In this document: positions 12,142 through 24,330 of the stretch, piece by piece
How positions within the stretch are numbered: position 1 is the stretch's first letter
Layout: every line of letters starts with the position of its first letter
Assembly: GCA_019454045.1 (NCBI GenBank)
Contig: SKCR01038152.1
Coordinates: 248,001-312,000 of the forward strand
Length of the DNA stretch: 64,000 nucleotides
Reading direction: 5' to 3'
Origin: Zanthoxylum bungeanum
Lineage: Eukaryota; Streptophyta; Magnoliopsida; Sapindales; Rutaceae
Position numbers and translations under genes: made by a program
Notes under the pieces: generated by a model
What the model was told of the DNA's origin: nothing
Seen by the model: only the letters and a program-made list of their open reading frames with translations
Database searches by the model: none

Positions 12142-13955
12142 AATACACAATGATATATAGCGGAAATATACTTACAAAGAACGGATGGATGGATGTGTAG
12201 AGTTCGAAATTTCCTTTTTGAGAAGTTGCTCCAAGTGCTCCTCCAAAGTTGTACGTAAAGCTCCAAGTCTTTGAAGTTTGAGTATCTAAGCTCAAGGGAA
12301 GGTTTACCTAAGACCTTTGTATGATTCCTTGAGTGTGTTAGCATTAAGAAAAATTACAACTATTTCTTCTTGGTTCCTTGAAGTTCTCACCCAAGCCAAG
12401 TTGGGAGAGTAACTTTTCACTTTGGGCGTGGATGGGAGAGATGAGAAGAGATGAGTGGTGACTTGGTTTTGATTTTCAAAAATCAAAATATGATATACCA
12501 AAAATCTAACGTTTGGTAAATGCCTTTCATCTCACTAACTTGTGTGTTAAACAATTTATCAACCACTCACCAAATTCCATCAATAAAAAGTTGATTAAAG
12601 TGACTAGGTGATGTGACTTGTGGGCCCCAGTTGATTCAAAATTTGAGTGGGCCCGCAAACACATTCCGGGCTCAGGTTCGTTAATTCTGAATTAACGAAT
12701 TTTTCGTTGTGACGTCAATTAAATATTAAAGTCGCTCGTGAATTAACTCTAAATTAATTCGTTTGCCCGAATTAAAATCTATTTTTAATTTCGCGTCGAA
12801 ATCTAATTTCATATAATAAATCAAATATATTATTTTATCGATTAATATCGAATTAGTCATTCTCTCTCTTCTAATTGAATTTTATCCCAGATAAAATTTC
12901 ACCGTAATTAATCCTAGATTAATTTTCTCTGTCTTCTAATTAATCCTAGATTAATTATTTTCCAATCATACGTTATCGATGAATCTTCAGGAAGTGACCC
13001 ATGAGATCGCTGGATATGTTGGCAGTAAATCTGGTCGTCGGACTATCCGAACACGTACGTACCTTGTACCATATTTTTATCGATTTATGAACATGATTGG
13101 CTTCTAGTAAAGCGCCGTGCCTACCCAATTCTCCAGAAATATTCTTAAAGGAATACATAATCTTTGTCAGACATAGTATATGTAGTATTGCATATTGCGA
13201 TCCAGTATCAGATGTCACATGCAAGGCCTGGGGCTGGAATAGTGTCTGCCTCGTACGAAGCACATATCAGATTACTAGCAATTAGTCTCTTTAATCAGAT
13301 AATCATAACCTTGTCATATTATCCCGATAGTTGCAACATATGACTGAAGTAATACTTCCATCTTGACATCACACCCAATACACTACGATTCTCAATAAAC
13401 CCAGAAGAGGCATACACAGAACATGTTAACGCCCCGACGACCAAAACCAAAGCGTATTGATTGTCGTAAGTATTAGCGATGCAAGTCTCAGGTTAAGACT
13501 AAATACACCCACCCTGATTCGGATTCCCATAGACACATAGACATACTACCAATTGGATTCTGAGGGGTTTATCCTGAGCGAAGCTGTTTCCATACCATCG
13601 GTAAACACAACCTCCTATCACACTCGCATAAATTTCCAATACTTAAATATATGAGAAATATGCCGTTATGCTACCATAACACGCACAAGTGCGATACTAG
13701 CCTATTCCGCATTATCGATGTCTAGTCTCGATAATACTACGACTAGGGATATTTAATGATTAAACTTTCATGGATTGATACTGTGTCATATCATCTCAAT
13801 TCGGAACCAATCATAAGGACTTTTATCATTTATATATTCAAGTAATCAAATTACAAAATGATAAAATAACAATTTCCATTGTCACACAGTTAATTTGTAC
13901 AAAAATCGCAATGTCTTTTACAAATAGTGATTCTATGGGTTATAATTGTCCAACA
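12142..13955 (-). repeat. D 3' LTR (end truncated)
   Basis: It finishes on the plus strand with TCCAACA at 13949-13955, followed by PPT and pol, so it is the 3' LTR of a minus-strand element. The opposite end starts at AATACACAATGATATATAG, about 40 bp inside a normal family LTR. It contains the inverted-repeat row (about 12700-12960). Confidence 0.85.
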
Positions 13956-13956
13956 A

Positions 13957-13966
13957 TCTCTCACTT
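13957..13966 (-). promoter_or_regulatory. D polypurine tract (degenerate)
   Basis: The complement reads AGTGAGAGAT, a variant of the family tract AAGTGGGAGA, immediately inside the 3' LTR. Confidence 0.6.
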
Positions 13967-13984
13967 AGCCTATAGCCAATCTCT

Positions 13985-15660
13985 CAAGTATCTAACACCT
14001 GAACTATGTACATGTCACTCAAAATTTTGCTGAGGTTGAGCTTTCTTCAGTGAATCTGCAATGTTGTTTTATGATGCGACCTTCTCTAACTTCACATCGC
14101 CATGATGTATGATCTCTCGAATCAGATGGAAAGGTCAAAGAACATGGTTGGATCGTTGATGAGACTGCGGTTCCTTAGCCTGCGCTATAGCCTCGTTATT
14201 GTCACAATACAATGGCGGGCTCAGCTGCTAACGAAACTACTCATAATCCAATCAGGAATTTGCGGATCTAAACTGCCTCTTTTGCTGCTTCAGCTGCAGC
14301 ATTATATTCCGCTTCTGTTGTTGAATTAGCAATAGTCTCTTGCTTGGAAGATTTCCAACTTATTGCTCCATTGTTCAAACAAAATATGTACCTAAATTAT
14401 GGGTTACAGTCACTTTTATCGGTTTCAAAACTTGCATCGGTATACCTAGTTACCTCAAATTCTCCATCTCCATCCCTAGTTCGTCTAAGATACTTTAGGA
14501 TATTCTTAACCTCCATCCAGTGACCATCACCTAGATCTGCCTAATAGCGACTACACATGCTTAAAACATAGAAGACATCAGGTCGCAAACATATCATGGC
14601 ATACATGATCGATCCGACTACCAAGGCGAACAAGATCTGACCCATGTTGTCTCTCTCATCTTGAGTTTTAGGACACATGTCCTTAGATAGATTTACGCCA
14701 TGTGACACTGGCAACAGTCCCCGCTTGGACTGATCCATGTTGAATCTCTTCAACACTTTTTCAATGTACGTGCTCTGGGAGAGTTCAAACAGCTTTCTAG
14801 ATCTATCCCGGTAGATCTTTATTCCTAGAATAAAGGCTGCTTCTCCTAGATCCTTCATGGAGAATTTTAATGAAAGCCAAGCTTTCACCAATTATAGCAT
14901 GGGAATGTCATTGCCAATAAGCAATACATCATCGACATAAAGGACAATGAATGTCAGTGCGCTCCCACAAACCTTCTTATATACACAAGGATCATCTTCG
15001 TTTTGAATGAAATCATATTCTTTTATGATCTCATCAAAAAGTTGGTTCTAAGAACGCGATGTTTGCTTCAATCCATAAATGGATCGAATTAACTTACAAA
15101 CCTTGTTTGAAAGTCTTGGCACGAAAAAATCGTCAGACTATTGCATATAAACATCCTCCAAAAGGTTACCGTTATGGAAAGCGATTTTGACGTCTATCTG
15201 CCATATCTCGTAATCGAAATATGCAACAATAGCAAGCATAATCTGAATGGATTTAACCATGGTAACAGGTAAAAAATTTTCATTATAATCGACACCATGT
15301 CGTTGACGATACCCTTTCGCCATAAGCCTAGCTTTGTACATTTGTACATTGCCATCTATGTCGGTCTTCTTCTTGAAGACCCATTTGCAACCAATAGGCT
15401 TTATGCCTTCTGGTGCATCATCCAGCGTCCAAACTTGGTTGGTGTACATGGAATCCATTTCGGACTTCATGGTTTCTTGCCATAAAGAGGAGTTGATACC
15501 TTGTATCTCTTCCTCATACGTAGCTGGTTCGTCTTCCTCAATAAGATTAATATTCACATGAGGTGAGATCAGAAACCCATACCTCTCAGGTTGTTTTCTA
15601 ACTCTCTTCGACCTACGCGGTTCTTGTGTATTCAAATATTATGGTACAGTCTCATCCCAG
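13985..15660 (-). pseudogene. pol: D reverse transcriptase and RNase H, broken
   Basis: The longest open blocks are 165 codons (complement of 15138-15635) and 116 codons (complement of 14541-14891). The first holds the RT N-terminal region (GCKWVFKKK, KARLMAKGYRQ, and the first catalytic Asp in WQIDVK). The YVDD active-site block is still encoded near 14925-14945, between the two open blocks. The second block holds the DLGEAAFILGIKIYRD region. RNase H coding is recognisable at about 14000-14400 but is not open. The frames are interrupted by several stops and indels, so no active enzyme is expected. Confidence 0.85.
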
Positions 15661-16627
15661 ATGAACTGTTCATGTTCCGTTAATGAATCAGTGCCAGGAA
15701 TAGTATCACTCTAATTTTCATCGAGTTCTACTTCCTTCCACTAATTACTGTATTTAGGAATTCCTTTTCAAGGAAAACCGCATGTAGAGCAACAAATACA
15801 TTGTTCTCTTGTGGGTTGTAAAAGTAGTATCCTTTGGTTTCCCTAGGATAACCTACAAATAGGCACTTATCCAATTTGGGTTCAAGTTTGGTACCTTTCA
15901 AACGTTTGATGTATGCCCTGCATCCTTAAATCTTCAGGAATGAGAAACCCGATTTCTTTCCTGTCCATATCTCGTACGGAGTCAATTGAACAGAATTTGA
16001 CGGAACCTTATTCAAAATAGGTATTGTACTGTTAAATGAATATCCCCAGAAGGAAATAGGTAGCTAAGTGCCACTAATCATAGACCTTACCATGTCTAAC
16101 AAAGTTCGGTTTCTTCATTCGGACATACCATTTAATTGAGGTGTTCCGGGAGGAGTCCACTGTGATAGAATACCATATTCTTTCAAGTAACCGAGAAAAT
16201 CATTGCTTAAGTATTCTCAAACATGGTCCGACCGTAATGTTTTAATATTTTTGCCGGTCTGTTTTTCTACTTCGTGTCGAAAATCTTTGAATTTCTCAAG
16301 GTTTTCGACTTGTGTCTCATAAGATACACATAACCATAATATGATGCATCATCCCTAAAGGTTACGAAGTATTCATATCCACCTCTAGCCTGGCTAGACA
16401 TGGGCCCACATACGTCACTATGAACGAGGGCTAACAGACCTGTGGCACGTGCATCTTTTTCGCTAAAAGGAGTTTTAGGAATTTTGCCTAATAAACAAGA
16501 TTCGCAGACGTCATATAAATATGGATCAAATCTGTCCAAGTACCCACTTCGAAAGTGTGGATATACGAGTTTTGTTTATGTGTCCCATATGACAATGCCA
16601 CATATAAGTTTCATCTTTGTTACTTAA
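15661..16627 (-). pseudogene. pol: D integrase core, broken
   Basis: A 90-codon open block (complement of 16267-16539) carries the zinc-finger CESC pair, the first catalytic Asp in LVHSDVCGPMSS, and the FRDDASYYGYVYLM block. Downstream toward 15661, integrase sequence continues at the nucleotide level with stops; the region around the second catalytic Asp lies near 16215-16255 and is out of frame. Unlike A/B/E, D retains the stretch corresponding to the 11-bp integrase deletion (about 16275-16300). Confidence 0.8.
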
Positions 16628-17212
16628 TTTAAGCCTTTTGTTTGGTACATTATATGTTTGAGATTGGTTTATATTCAAAATATAAACCAATCTTGAATAT
16701 AAACCAATCTCAAACATATAAGTTTCATCTTTGTTACTTAATTTAAGCCTTTTATTTGTTACATTAAATGTTTGAGATTGGTTTATATTCAAAATATAAA
16801 GACCATTATTTACATCAGCACTGCAAATCTCCATATCATTTTTATACATAAAACACCCAGTGTTTCTAAATACAAAAGTATACCCACATTGGGCTAATAA
16901 AGATACAGATAAAATATTCCTAGTCAAACTAGGTACAAAATAACAGTCTGAAAGAGAAAGTACATGCTCTGAGGGCAATTCCAAAATATAAGTCCCAACG
17001 GCCAAAACGGCGACTCGTGTCCCATTTCCAATTCGTAGATCAATCTCCCATGAGGCCAGTCTCCTACTAATTTTCAGATCCTGCAAATCAGTACATATAT
17101 GAGTACCACAACCAGAATCAAAAATCCAATTCTTAAAACTAGAAGTAGACATGTTTATTTCTATAACAAACATACCTAAAGCTGGTGCCTTGCCAGCTTT
17201 GTTTTCCTTCAT
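16526..17212 (-). pseudogene. pol: D protease and integrase N-terminus with internal duplication
   Basis: This is a 228-codon open frame. It carries the aspartic-protease signature NWIFDSGCGTHICTD near residues 28-42, then the protease body (VGTYILELPSEH, LTRNILSVSLL) and the integrase zinc-finger start WHCHMGHINKTRI near the end. Residues around 140-205 contain a repeated block: YILNINQSQ and KRLKLSNKDETYM each occur twice. At DNA level this is a 114-bp-offset duplication with a 27-bp perfect inverted repeat between the copies (16650-16676 and 16695-16721). The duplication keeps the frame open. Confidence 0.85.
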
Positions 17213-18015
17213 CTGCGCATTGTTCTCACGTCAGTCACGCTTCCAGTGATGTTTGCCACACTATAGGCAGATATCTTGGGATTTGTCATTTTTCTTCCCA
17301 TAAGACTTTGATGATTTGGCCTTGCCTTTCTGCTTCTTATTCTTTACACCTCTAGTAGCCTTCGGCTAAGCCTTGGCAGAGTGAGATGTTGAGGCGAAGT
17401 GCGCCTTGCGCTTTTTGTTCTTTAAAAGCTCATTTTCTGCCTATTTCAGCATAGACATTAACTCTCCAAGAGTATCTTATTGGTTCAACATGTTATAGTT
17501 CATGATGAACCCACTCCAACTGTTATGAAGAGACTATAAGATCAAATCTATAGAAGTTTCAGCCTCAAAGGTTATGCCTAGCTGACCCAACTGTTCGATG
17601 TCAGCAATCATATATGACACATGTGCTCAACAGATGTACCCTCTGACATGCGAGAGCGAAAGAGCTTCTTCTACACCTCATACTTCTGCGATCTAAGATT
17701 AGATCGGTGAAGGTCCTTCAACTTCATCATCATAGTATCGGGATCCAATCCCTTGTTCTGACGACGAAACTGAAGGGTCATTACAGCAAGCATGACAGAT
17801 CGAGTAGTTGAGTTGCCATCGCTGTGAGTCTTCCAAAGCTCAAGCTCAAGCGGCTACTCAATTCCGGGCTTAGGCCCAAGAGGTTTCACTATCTTATAGA
17901 GCATTCTCTTGGCCCCCAGAACAATCCTAAGGTTCATATCCCAGTCAGGAAAGTTCGCACTATTAAAGACATTTTCTCCCATGATAATGTCTCTAACCTC
18001 GACCTTTCCAGCCAT
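17213..18015 (-). pseudogene. gag: D gag, broken
   Basis: The likely start is ATG at the complement of 18013-18015 (MAGKVEVRDIIMG), matching the H gag start. The frame is open to a TAG at 17854-17856; the rest is recognisable at DNA level only, with several stops. The CCHC knuckle region (about 17225-17275) has a stop between the first two cysteines and lacks residues between the second Cys and the His, so the knuckle is destroyed. Confidence 0.75.
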
Positions 18016-19821
18016 TTTAATTGCAATAGTCAAACTATTCAATTAACGATATTTGGGTAAAGTCCAAATGTTACCAAAAAAAAATATAAAATATTAGTAT
18101 AACTAATAAATACATAAAATGATGAAATAATTTGAAAGCACGAATAGAAAGTATTTGAACGAAATTGTAAATTCAATACTGGCCTCCCACTAATTTTCGG
18201 CGAGCCTCTAACCCTCTGTTGATTACTCGGGAAATCTAGTTTCCTAGTGGGCTAGGATCCCGTTAAATAACACACAACATTGACTTTGGCCAAAAGCTGT
18301 ATGATATTTAACTAGGTAGATCTCAAAAATCATTTGGATTTCATCCATCTCCTAGATCTGGTAGGTGGACCTCCAAGTTCGATACATATATATAATTTAT
18401 ATATGCCAATATATCTAATATATTTTCCTAACATTTTCCTCTAAATCAACTAAGCCTTGGCTTTGGCACAACAAGCTTAATAATTCCAGTCAAGCGGGAC
18501 CCATTGACTTTGGAAGCTTCGTAATCGATGTCGATGAACAAGAAGTGATATTGACTTTGGCCAACAAATCACAACTGGGGCAAGACATATGACATGGAAC
18601 AAAGCCTTCATGATGCAAACACATCCGCGATGGACAAAAGTCTTGACTTTGGCCAACAAACCAATGCCATTCTTGGATCTTGAGAATGAATCACTCAATG
18701 GAAGGAAAACGTTAAATATTTGTTGAGGGTTTTTCGCGTAATTGAAAACCAATTAATTATATTTGTTTAGGTCTCATCATACACCCTTAAGCATGCATTC
18801 TAAAGGCATAATAAGGCGCGATAAATAAATTAATAATGATATGCGGATGGATATCACACAAATTATTCCTAGAACAAATCACTCTATTTCCTCTCCCCGG
18901 CTAGCATTATCCTAACTTCTACCCAATTACATAATACATTAAAGAAACCTCATTAACATTGGGGGGAATTGGTGAGAAGATAATTACAAAGAATATAGAG
19001 ATAAAGGCTGGTCACGCAAGTCCAATTTAATAAATTCTAAACTTATTACAACAATTTCCAAAACTGCCCTTACCCTTCTAATATCTATCCGATATACATT
19101 ATTCATACAACACATCCATGTATTCACACAAAGCATGTTATTCAATCAATCTAATAAAATTAATTAATCTTTGAATTAAGTGATTATCCAATGTTCAAAC
19201 AACGATTTGATTTGCGCAAGTCTAACTCGTTTAAGAATAAGTACTCAAAGTTCGTATTCTTTAATTAAATCGAACTATAATTTTAAATCCGATTTAATTT
19301 GTATTCAATAATAATTCGTTATTTAATTCCAAATTAAATAATTACACTTTTAATGTGCCTTTACGACTTAGATTCAAAATCTAATCTTAATGGGTCTCAA
19401 AGCTCAATTAACATCCAATGTCAATTTAATTAAAATCCAATGGGCTTTCAATTAATTTCTTAAGGCATGGACTTTGGCAACCAAAGCCCAATAAGGAATC
19501 ACCCTTTGCCGCAAAATTAATTTTGGTCCATTAGGCCCAATTAATTATTTAAAGGCCCATTTTTTTTATTTAGACTTAATGGAATGGTTTTGGCCCAATT
19601 TGGATCCAATCTAATTGTCCTAAACCAACTTGGCCCAACCAAGCACATTAGGTCCAAATACAACAATATTATCCCAATTCCAAATGAAGCCTAATTAATT
19701 AAATTCTAATATTCCAAATTTCACAATTTAATTAATTAAAGTGTATAGCCATAATTAATTATTCAAACTATTAATTCCAAAATACCAATTTACATAATTA
19801 ATTATGCTTTATTATTATCAA
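18016..19821 (-). other. D 5' leader (truncated)
   Basis: This is non-coding. It contains hairpins of the family leader at about 18262-18312, 18443-18487, 18539-18577 and 18630-18675 (minus strand), the GGCCCA/TGGGCC-rich segment (about 19400-19680), and ends within leader sequence equivalent to the first 0.5 kb after the PBS. The PBS itself is lost. Confidence 0.7.
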
Positions 19822-20511
19822 GATATATAAATGATGAAAGGTCCATATGATTAGTTCCTGTATTGAGATGATATGAAACAGTATCAATCCACGAAGGTTT
19901 AATCATTAAATATCCTTAGTCAGAGTATTATCGAGATTGGACATTGATAATGAGTAAAATACTAGTATTACACTTGTGCGCGTTGTGAGGGCATAACGGC
20001 ATAGTTCTCATATATTTGGGTATAGGATACTCATGCAAGTGTAATAGGAGGTTGTGTTTACCGATGGTACGGGAAATAGCTTCGCTCTGGATAGACCCCC
20101 TCGGAATTCCATTGGTAGTATGACTATGTGTCTATGGAAGTCCAAAATCAGGTAGGTGTATTTGGTCTTAACTTGAGACTTGCACCGCTAATACTTGCGA
20201 CAATCAATATACTTTAGTTTTGGTCGTCCAGGGCTTTAATAGGTTTTATGTACGCCTCTGCTGGGTATATTGAGAATCATAGTGTGTTGGGTGTGATGTC
20301 AAGATGGAAGTATCATTCTAGTCATATGGAGATGATGATCGTGCAGGATACAAAACTGGTTCTCTAAGGGTTGCAACCATCGGGATAATATGACTTGGTC
20401 ATGATTATCCGATTATAAAGAGACTAGTTGCTAGTGATCCGACATATGCTTCGTACGGGGCAGACACTGTACCAGCCCCAGGCCTTGCATGTGATCATCC
20501 GATACTAGATG
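19822..20511 (+). repeat. C 5' LTR, left part
   Basis: It starts inside the LTR (ATATATAAATGATGAAAGG, equivalent to about LTR position 110) directly after D's leader. It runs to the insertion point of B at 20511/20512, where the flank AGATG (20507-20511) pairs with GGATG at 39789-39793 as a slightly mutated TSD. Confidence 0.8.
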
Positions 20512-21886
20512 TGTTGGACAGTTATGACCCATAGCGTCACTATTTGTACGGATCATGATGTTGTCGTACAAATTAACTATGTGACAAAGGAGATTGCTCT
20601 CTTATCATTTGTGATTAGATCACCTTAGATGTATAAATGATATAAGGTCCCTGTGATTAGTTCCTAGATTGAGAATGTTATGAGACAGTAGATGTAGGAT
20701 ACGGTTTTAGTACTCTTAAGTGCTGCAACCATCGGGATATTATGACAAGGTCATGTATATCCGATTATAGAGACTAGTTACCAGACATCCGACATGTGCT
20801 TCGTACGGGGCAGACACAATTCCAGCCCCAGGCCTAGCACATGACATCCGATACTGGATTGACATACACGATACTACGTATACTACGCCTGATACAGATC
20901 TTTATATTCCTATAAGGATATTTACGAAGAATTGGGTGGGCATGGCGCTTTTCTAGAAGCCAACATTGTCTTGTAAATCGGTAAAACATCGTACTTGGTA
21001 CATACGTGTTCAGATAGTCCGACGAACGAATTTACTACCAACATATCTGGGGATCTCAGATAATTTGAAATTAATCGACAAGTTAATATATTCGATATAT
21101 TTAACGAAATTGGATTTCGACGAAGAATTAAAATTGGATTTTAATTCGGGTGAACGAGTTAATTTAGAATTAATTCGTTAGTGATGTGAATAGTGAATTC
21201 GCTAGGGGTAATCATTTAATTACGATGCGACAGAAAATTCGCTAATTAGAAATTAGCTGACCCGAGCCCGAGAGTGATTGCGAGCGCATTCTCATTTCGA
21301 ATTCGATTGCAGCACATAAGTCACATCAATCGTCAAATCATTAGTCGCATCAAGCGTCAAATCACATGTCACTTTGAGTGATGTGAAATTTTATTGATTG
21401 ATGTGATTGATTGATTGAAAAGGCAACTTTTCACTTTGAGTAATAGAAGTTGTTGCAACAACAACTTTTTCAACAACAATTACACAACTTATTCTTCATA
21501 TCTCTCTCTCTCAATGCACGCCCAAGAGGCTGTATATTTCTCCTATGTCCAGCAGTTCATGGGCGTGAAAATAGAGGATTATTTTGTGATTTTGTGGCAA
21601 AATCCATTGCTAGCACACTCCCGAGAGGTATACGAAGGTGATATGGAAACCCAACCACGAGCCGAGAATCGTTTGACGAAGATTGGAGCTCAAAATCACC
21701 AACCAAAATTGAAACATTTGAGCAGTGGACTGCATGCAGTGGGCGTGACTTTGAAGTAGCAAAATGGTTTTGTTCTTCACCGAATCGTCTCAACCGATCG
21801 ATGCGAGTATTTCGCTACCTCCGTTGATGTATTCACATATGTTTTTCATGCTTATATTGATATTGGGACCTAATTAAAAACCAACA
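20512..21886 (+). repeat. B 5' LTR with internal deletion
   Basis: It begins TGTTGGACAG and ends CCAACA. At 1375 bp it is about 0.7 kb shorter than other family LTRs. Near 20690-20697 the sequence jumps from GAGACAGT to GATGTAGGATACGG, skipping roughly 470 bp present in B's own 3' LTR (27918-28385). Part of the inverted-repeat row is also missing near 21060, where ATCTCAGATAATTTG joins two row members. TATA and U3 repeats remain in the 3' third. Confidence 0.85.
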
Positions 21887-21887
21887 A

Positions 21888-21900
21888 TGGCATCAAGAGC
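21888..21900 (+). promoter_or_regulatory. B primer-binding site (degenerate)
   Basis: TGGCATCAAGAGC is the family tRNA-Met site with one substitution and one inserted base, lying one base after the 5' LTR. Confidence 0.75.
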
Positions 21901-24330
21901 CTAGGTTTGAGCATGAAAATATTTAGGGCTTAAAATTGGGAAACTTGTTTTAAGCATGATTTGAATTAATTGGATTTTTGAGTATGCTTATAACATGTTT
22001 AATTTAAGATTGATTGGATCAATTTGTTGAAATTGTGATTGGATCAAATTTCCCCAGAAAGCATTGGCTTGGCCGAATTTAAAGGATGCCCTAAAGTCTT
22101 GGATTTTTTGATTTTGATTTATTGGATAAATTGGAAATCATTCGAGATGTTAATTTAATGTCGATTGTGGAATTAATTGGATTGAATTCGAATCGGACAA
22201 AATTATCTCCCTTGGCCGAGACTTAAAGAAGCATGGAATGGGTTTGATTTTTCATTAAATGTGTTGGACATGTGATAATGAAATTGAGCATGATTAATTG
22301 AACAAATTTGTATTTTAGAAATGTTAATTTGGGTAATTAATCATGTTATACACTTTGGTAATTAAATTGGAAATTTGGAATTTGGTAATTTAATTATTTG
22401 GGCCTAATTTTGGAAATTGGACTTTTAAAGTTGTTATTGGGCTTGTTGGGCTTTTTTGTACAAAGTTGGGTTTAGGAAAAAATTTTTGGATCCAATTACG
22501 CCCAAAACCGCATCCACAAAGCCCAAATGCGACTAATGAACCTTTAAAGTTTAATTGGGCCTAATGGGCCAAAATTGATTTATGGGCATATGGGGTAACT
22601 CCCAGATTGGATTTCGGTTATTCGGTTTGACCTGAGTTGACCAAAAGTCCATGCCTTAAGAAATTAATTGAAAGCCCATTGGACTTTAATTAAATTGACG
22701 TTAGACGTTAATCGGGCTTTGAGACCCGAAACGATTTAATTTGGAATTTAAGTCGTAAAAGGTTTATTAACAAAGTGTGATATTTAATTTGGAATTAAAT
22801 AGTGAATTAGTATTAAATACACAATGAATTGGATTTAATGTTGTAGTTTAATTTAATTCGAGAATTCGTACTTTGAGTACTTATTCGCAAAACGAGTTTG
22901 ACTCACGCAAAATCAAATCATTGTTTGAACATTGGTGGTCACTAATTATCAGATTAATTATTTGGATTAGATTGATTGATAGCATGCTTGTGTGAATACG
23001 TGGTTGCGATGCATGAATAATGTATATCAGATGGATATTAGTCGGGTGGGGCAATTTTGGAAATTGTTGTAATAAATTTGATTTATTAAATTGGACATGC
23101 GTGTCCAGCCTTATTACCTCCTTATTCTTTGTATTCTCTTCTCACCTATTCCCCTCAATGAAAATGAGGTTTCTTTAGAAGTGTAGTGTAACGGGTAGAA
23201 GTAAATACATGTGATAGCGGGAGAAAGAAAGGGAGAGATTTGATATACGATCAATGTGTTAAGTATCCATTCGTATATCATTATTATTTTATTTACATAC
23301 TCGCTTTATTATGTGTTTAGAATGCATGTTTAAGGGTGTATGATGGTGAGACCTTAATCAAAGATAATAAATTGGTTGCCAATTTGCACGCGAAAAACCC
23401 TCGCAAAATATTAAACGTTTTTCCTTCCATTGAGTGATTCTTACTCAAGATCCAAAACTGGCATTGGCTTGTTGGCCAAAGTCAAGGCCTTTGTCCGTTG
23501 CGGATGTGTTTGAATCACGAGAGCTTTGTTCCATATTGGTGTCTTGTCCAAGTCGTGGTTTGTTGGCCAAAGTCAAGACCACTTCTTGTCCATCGACATT
23601 GATTACGAGGTTTTCCATGGTCAATGGGTCGAGCTTAACTGGGATCACTAAGTTTGTTGTGCCAAAGCCAAGGCTTAGTTGATTCAGAGGAAATAGGTTA
23701 GGTAATATAATGGACATATTGACATATATAAGATATATGTTTCGGACTTGGATGTCCCCCTAACGGATCTAGGAATTGGATTGGATCCAATTGATCTTAG
23801 AGATATACCTAGTTAATTATCATACAATTTATTGGCCAAAGTCAAGATTGTGTGATATTTAACGAGATCCTAGCCCACTAGGAAACACGGTTTCCCGAGT
23901 ACTCGACAGAGGGTCAGAGGCTCGTCGAAAAATAGTGGGTGGCAAGAATTGAATTTGTAATACTCGTTTAATTACTTGCCATACGCGCTCAATCAGAATA
24001 TTATTCGTCATTTAAATTAAATGTTTGTTGGACTACTATTAAATTGTTCTTTTAATAAGCAGTTGGACTGTATTATAGTTGATTATATAATTGGATTATT
24101 GTAATCAATATATTTGAATTAATTAATTTCGATTTACAGTTGATTTTATAATTGGATTATAGTAATTAATGTAATTGAGGTTAATTAATTTAAATTATAT
24201 TTGATTAGATAGTTGGACTATAATAATCATTATAATAAATAGTACCATAAATCGTTGATTTAATAGTTGGACTATTAGAATCAAAATAAATGAAAGATTA
24301 GTGTTTAAAACATTATCCTGGGTGAAAATG
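21901..24330 (+). other. B 5' leader with hairpins
   Basis: This is non-coding. Four leader hairpins are at about 23455-23500, 23546-23590, 23643-23685 and 23812-23863, and the row of TGG-spacer inverted repeats runs from about 24025 to 24290. Open frames here overlap hairpins and are not shared by other copies. Confidence 0.7.

Larger units (their letters stand above)
12142..19821 (-). mobile_element. Element D: truncated Ty1/copia LTR retrotransposon
   Basis: The minus-strand order is leader (truncated at about 19821), gag, protease, integrase, RT, RNase H, PPT and 3' LTR (12142-13955). The 5' LTR and roughly 0.5 kb of leader are missing: at about 19813-19825 the sequence switches to the plus-strand LTR of element C. 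The LTR's far end (about 40 bp) is also missing at 12142. D's proteins are much closer to those of H than to the shared decayed interior of A/B/E, so it derives from a coding-competent branch. Confidence 0.85.

Noticed and set aside
9226..13955. F and D's LTR as the two LTRs of one element
   Set aside because: Both are in minus orientation with no internal region between them, they overlap in content, and their flanks do not match. D's pol lies on the other side of its LTR.
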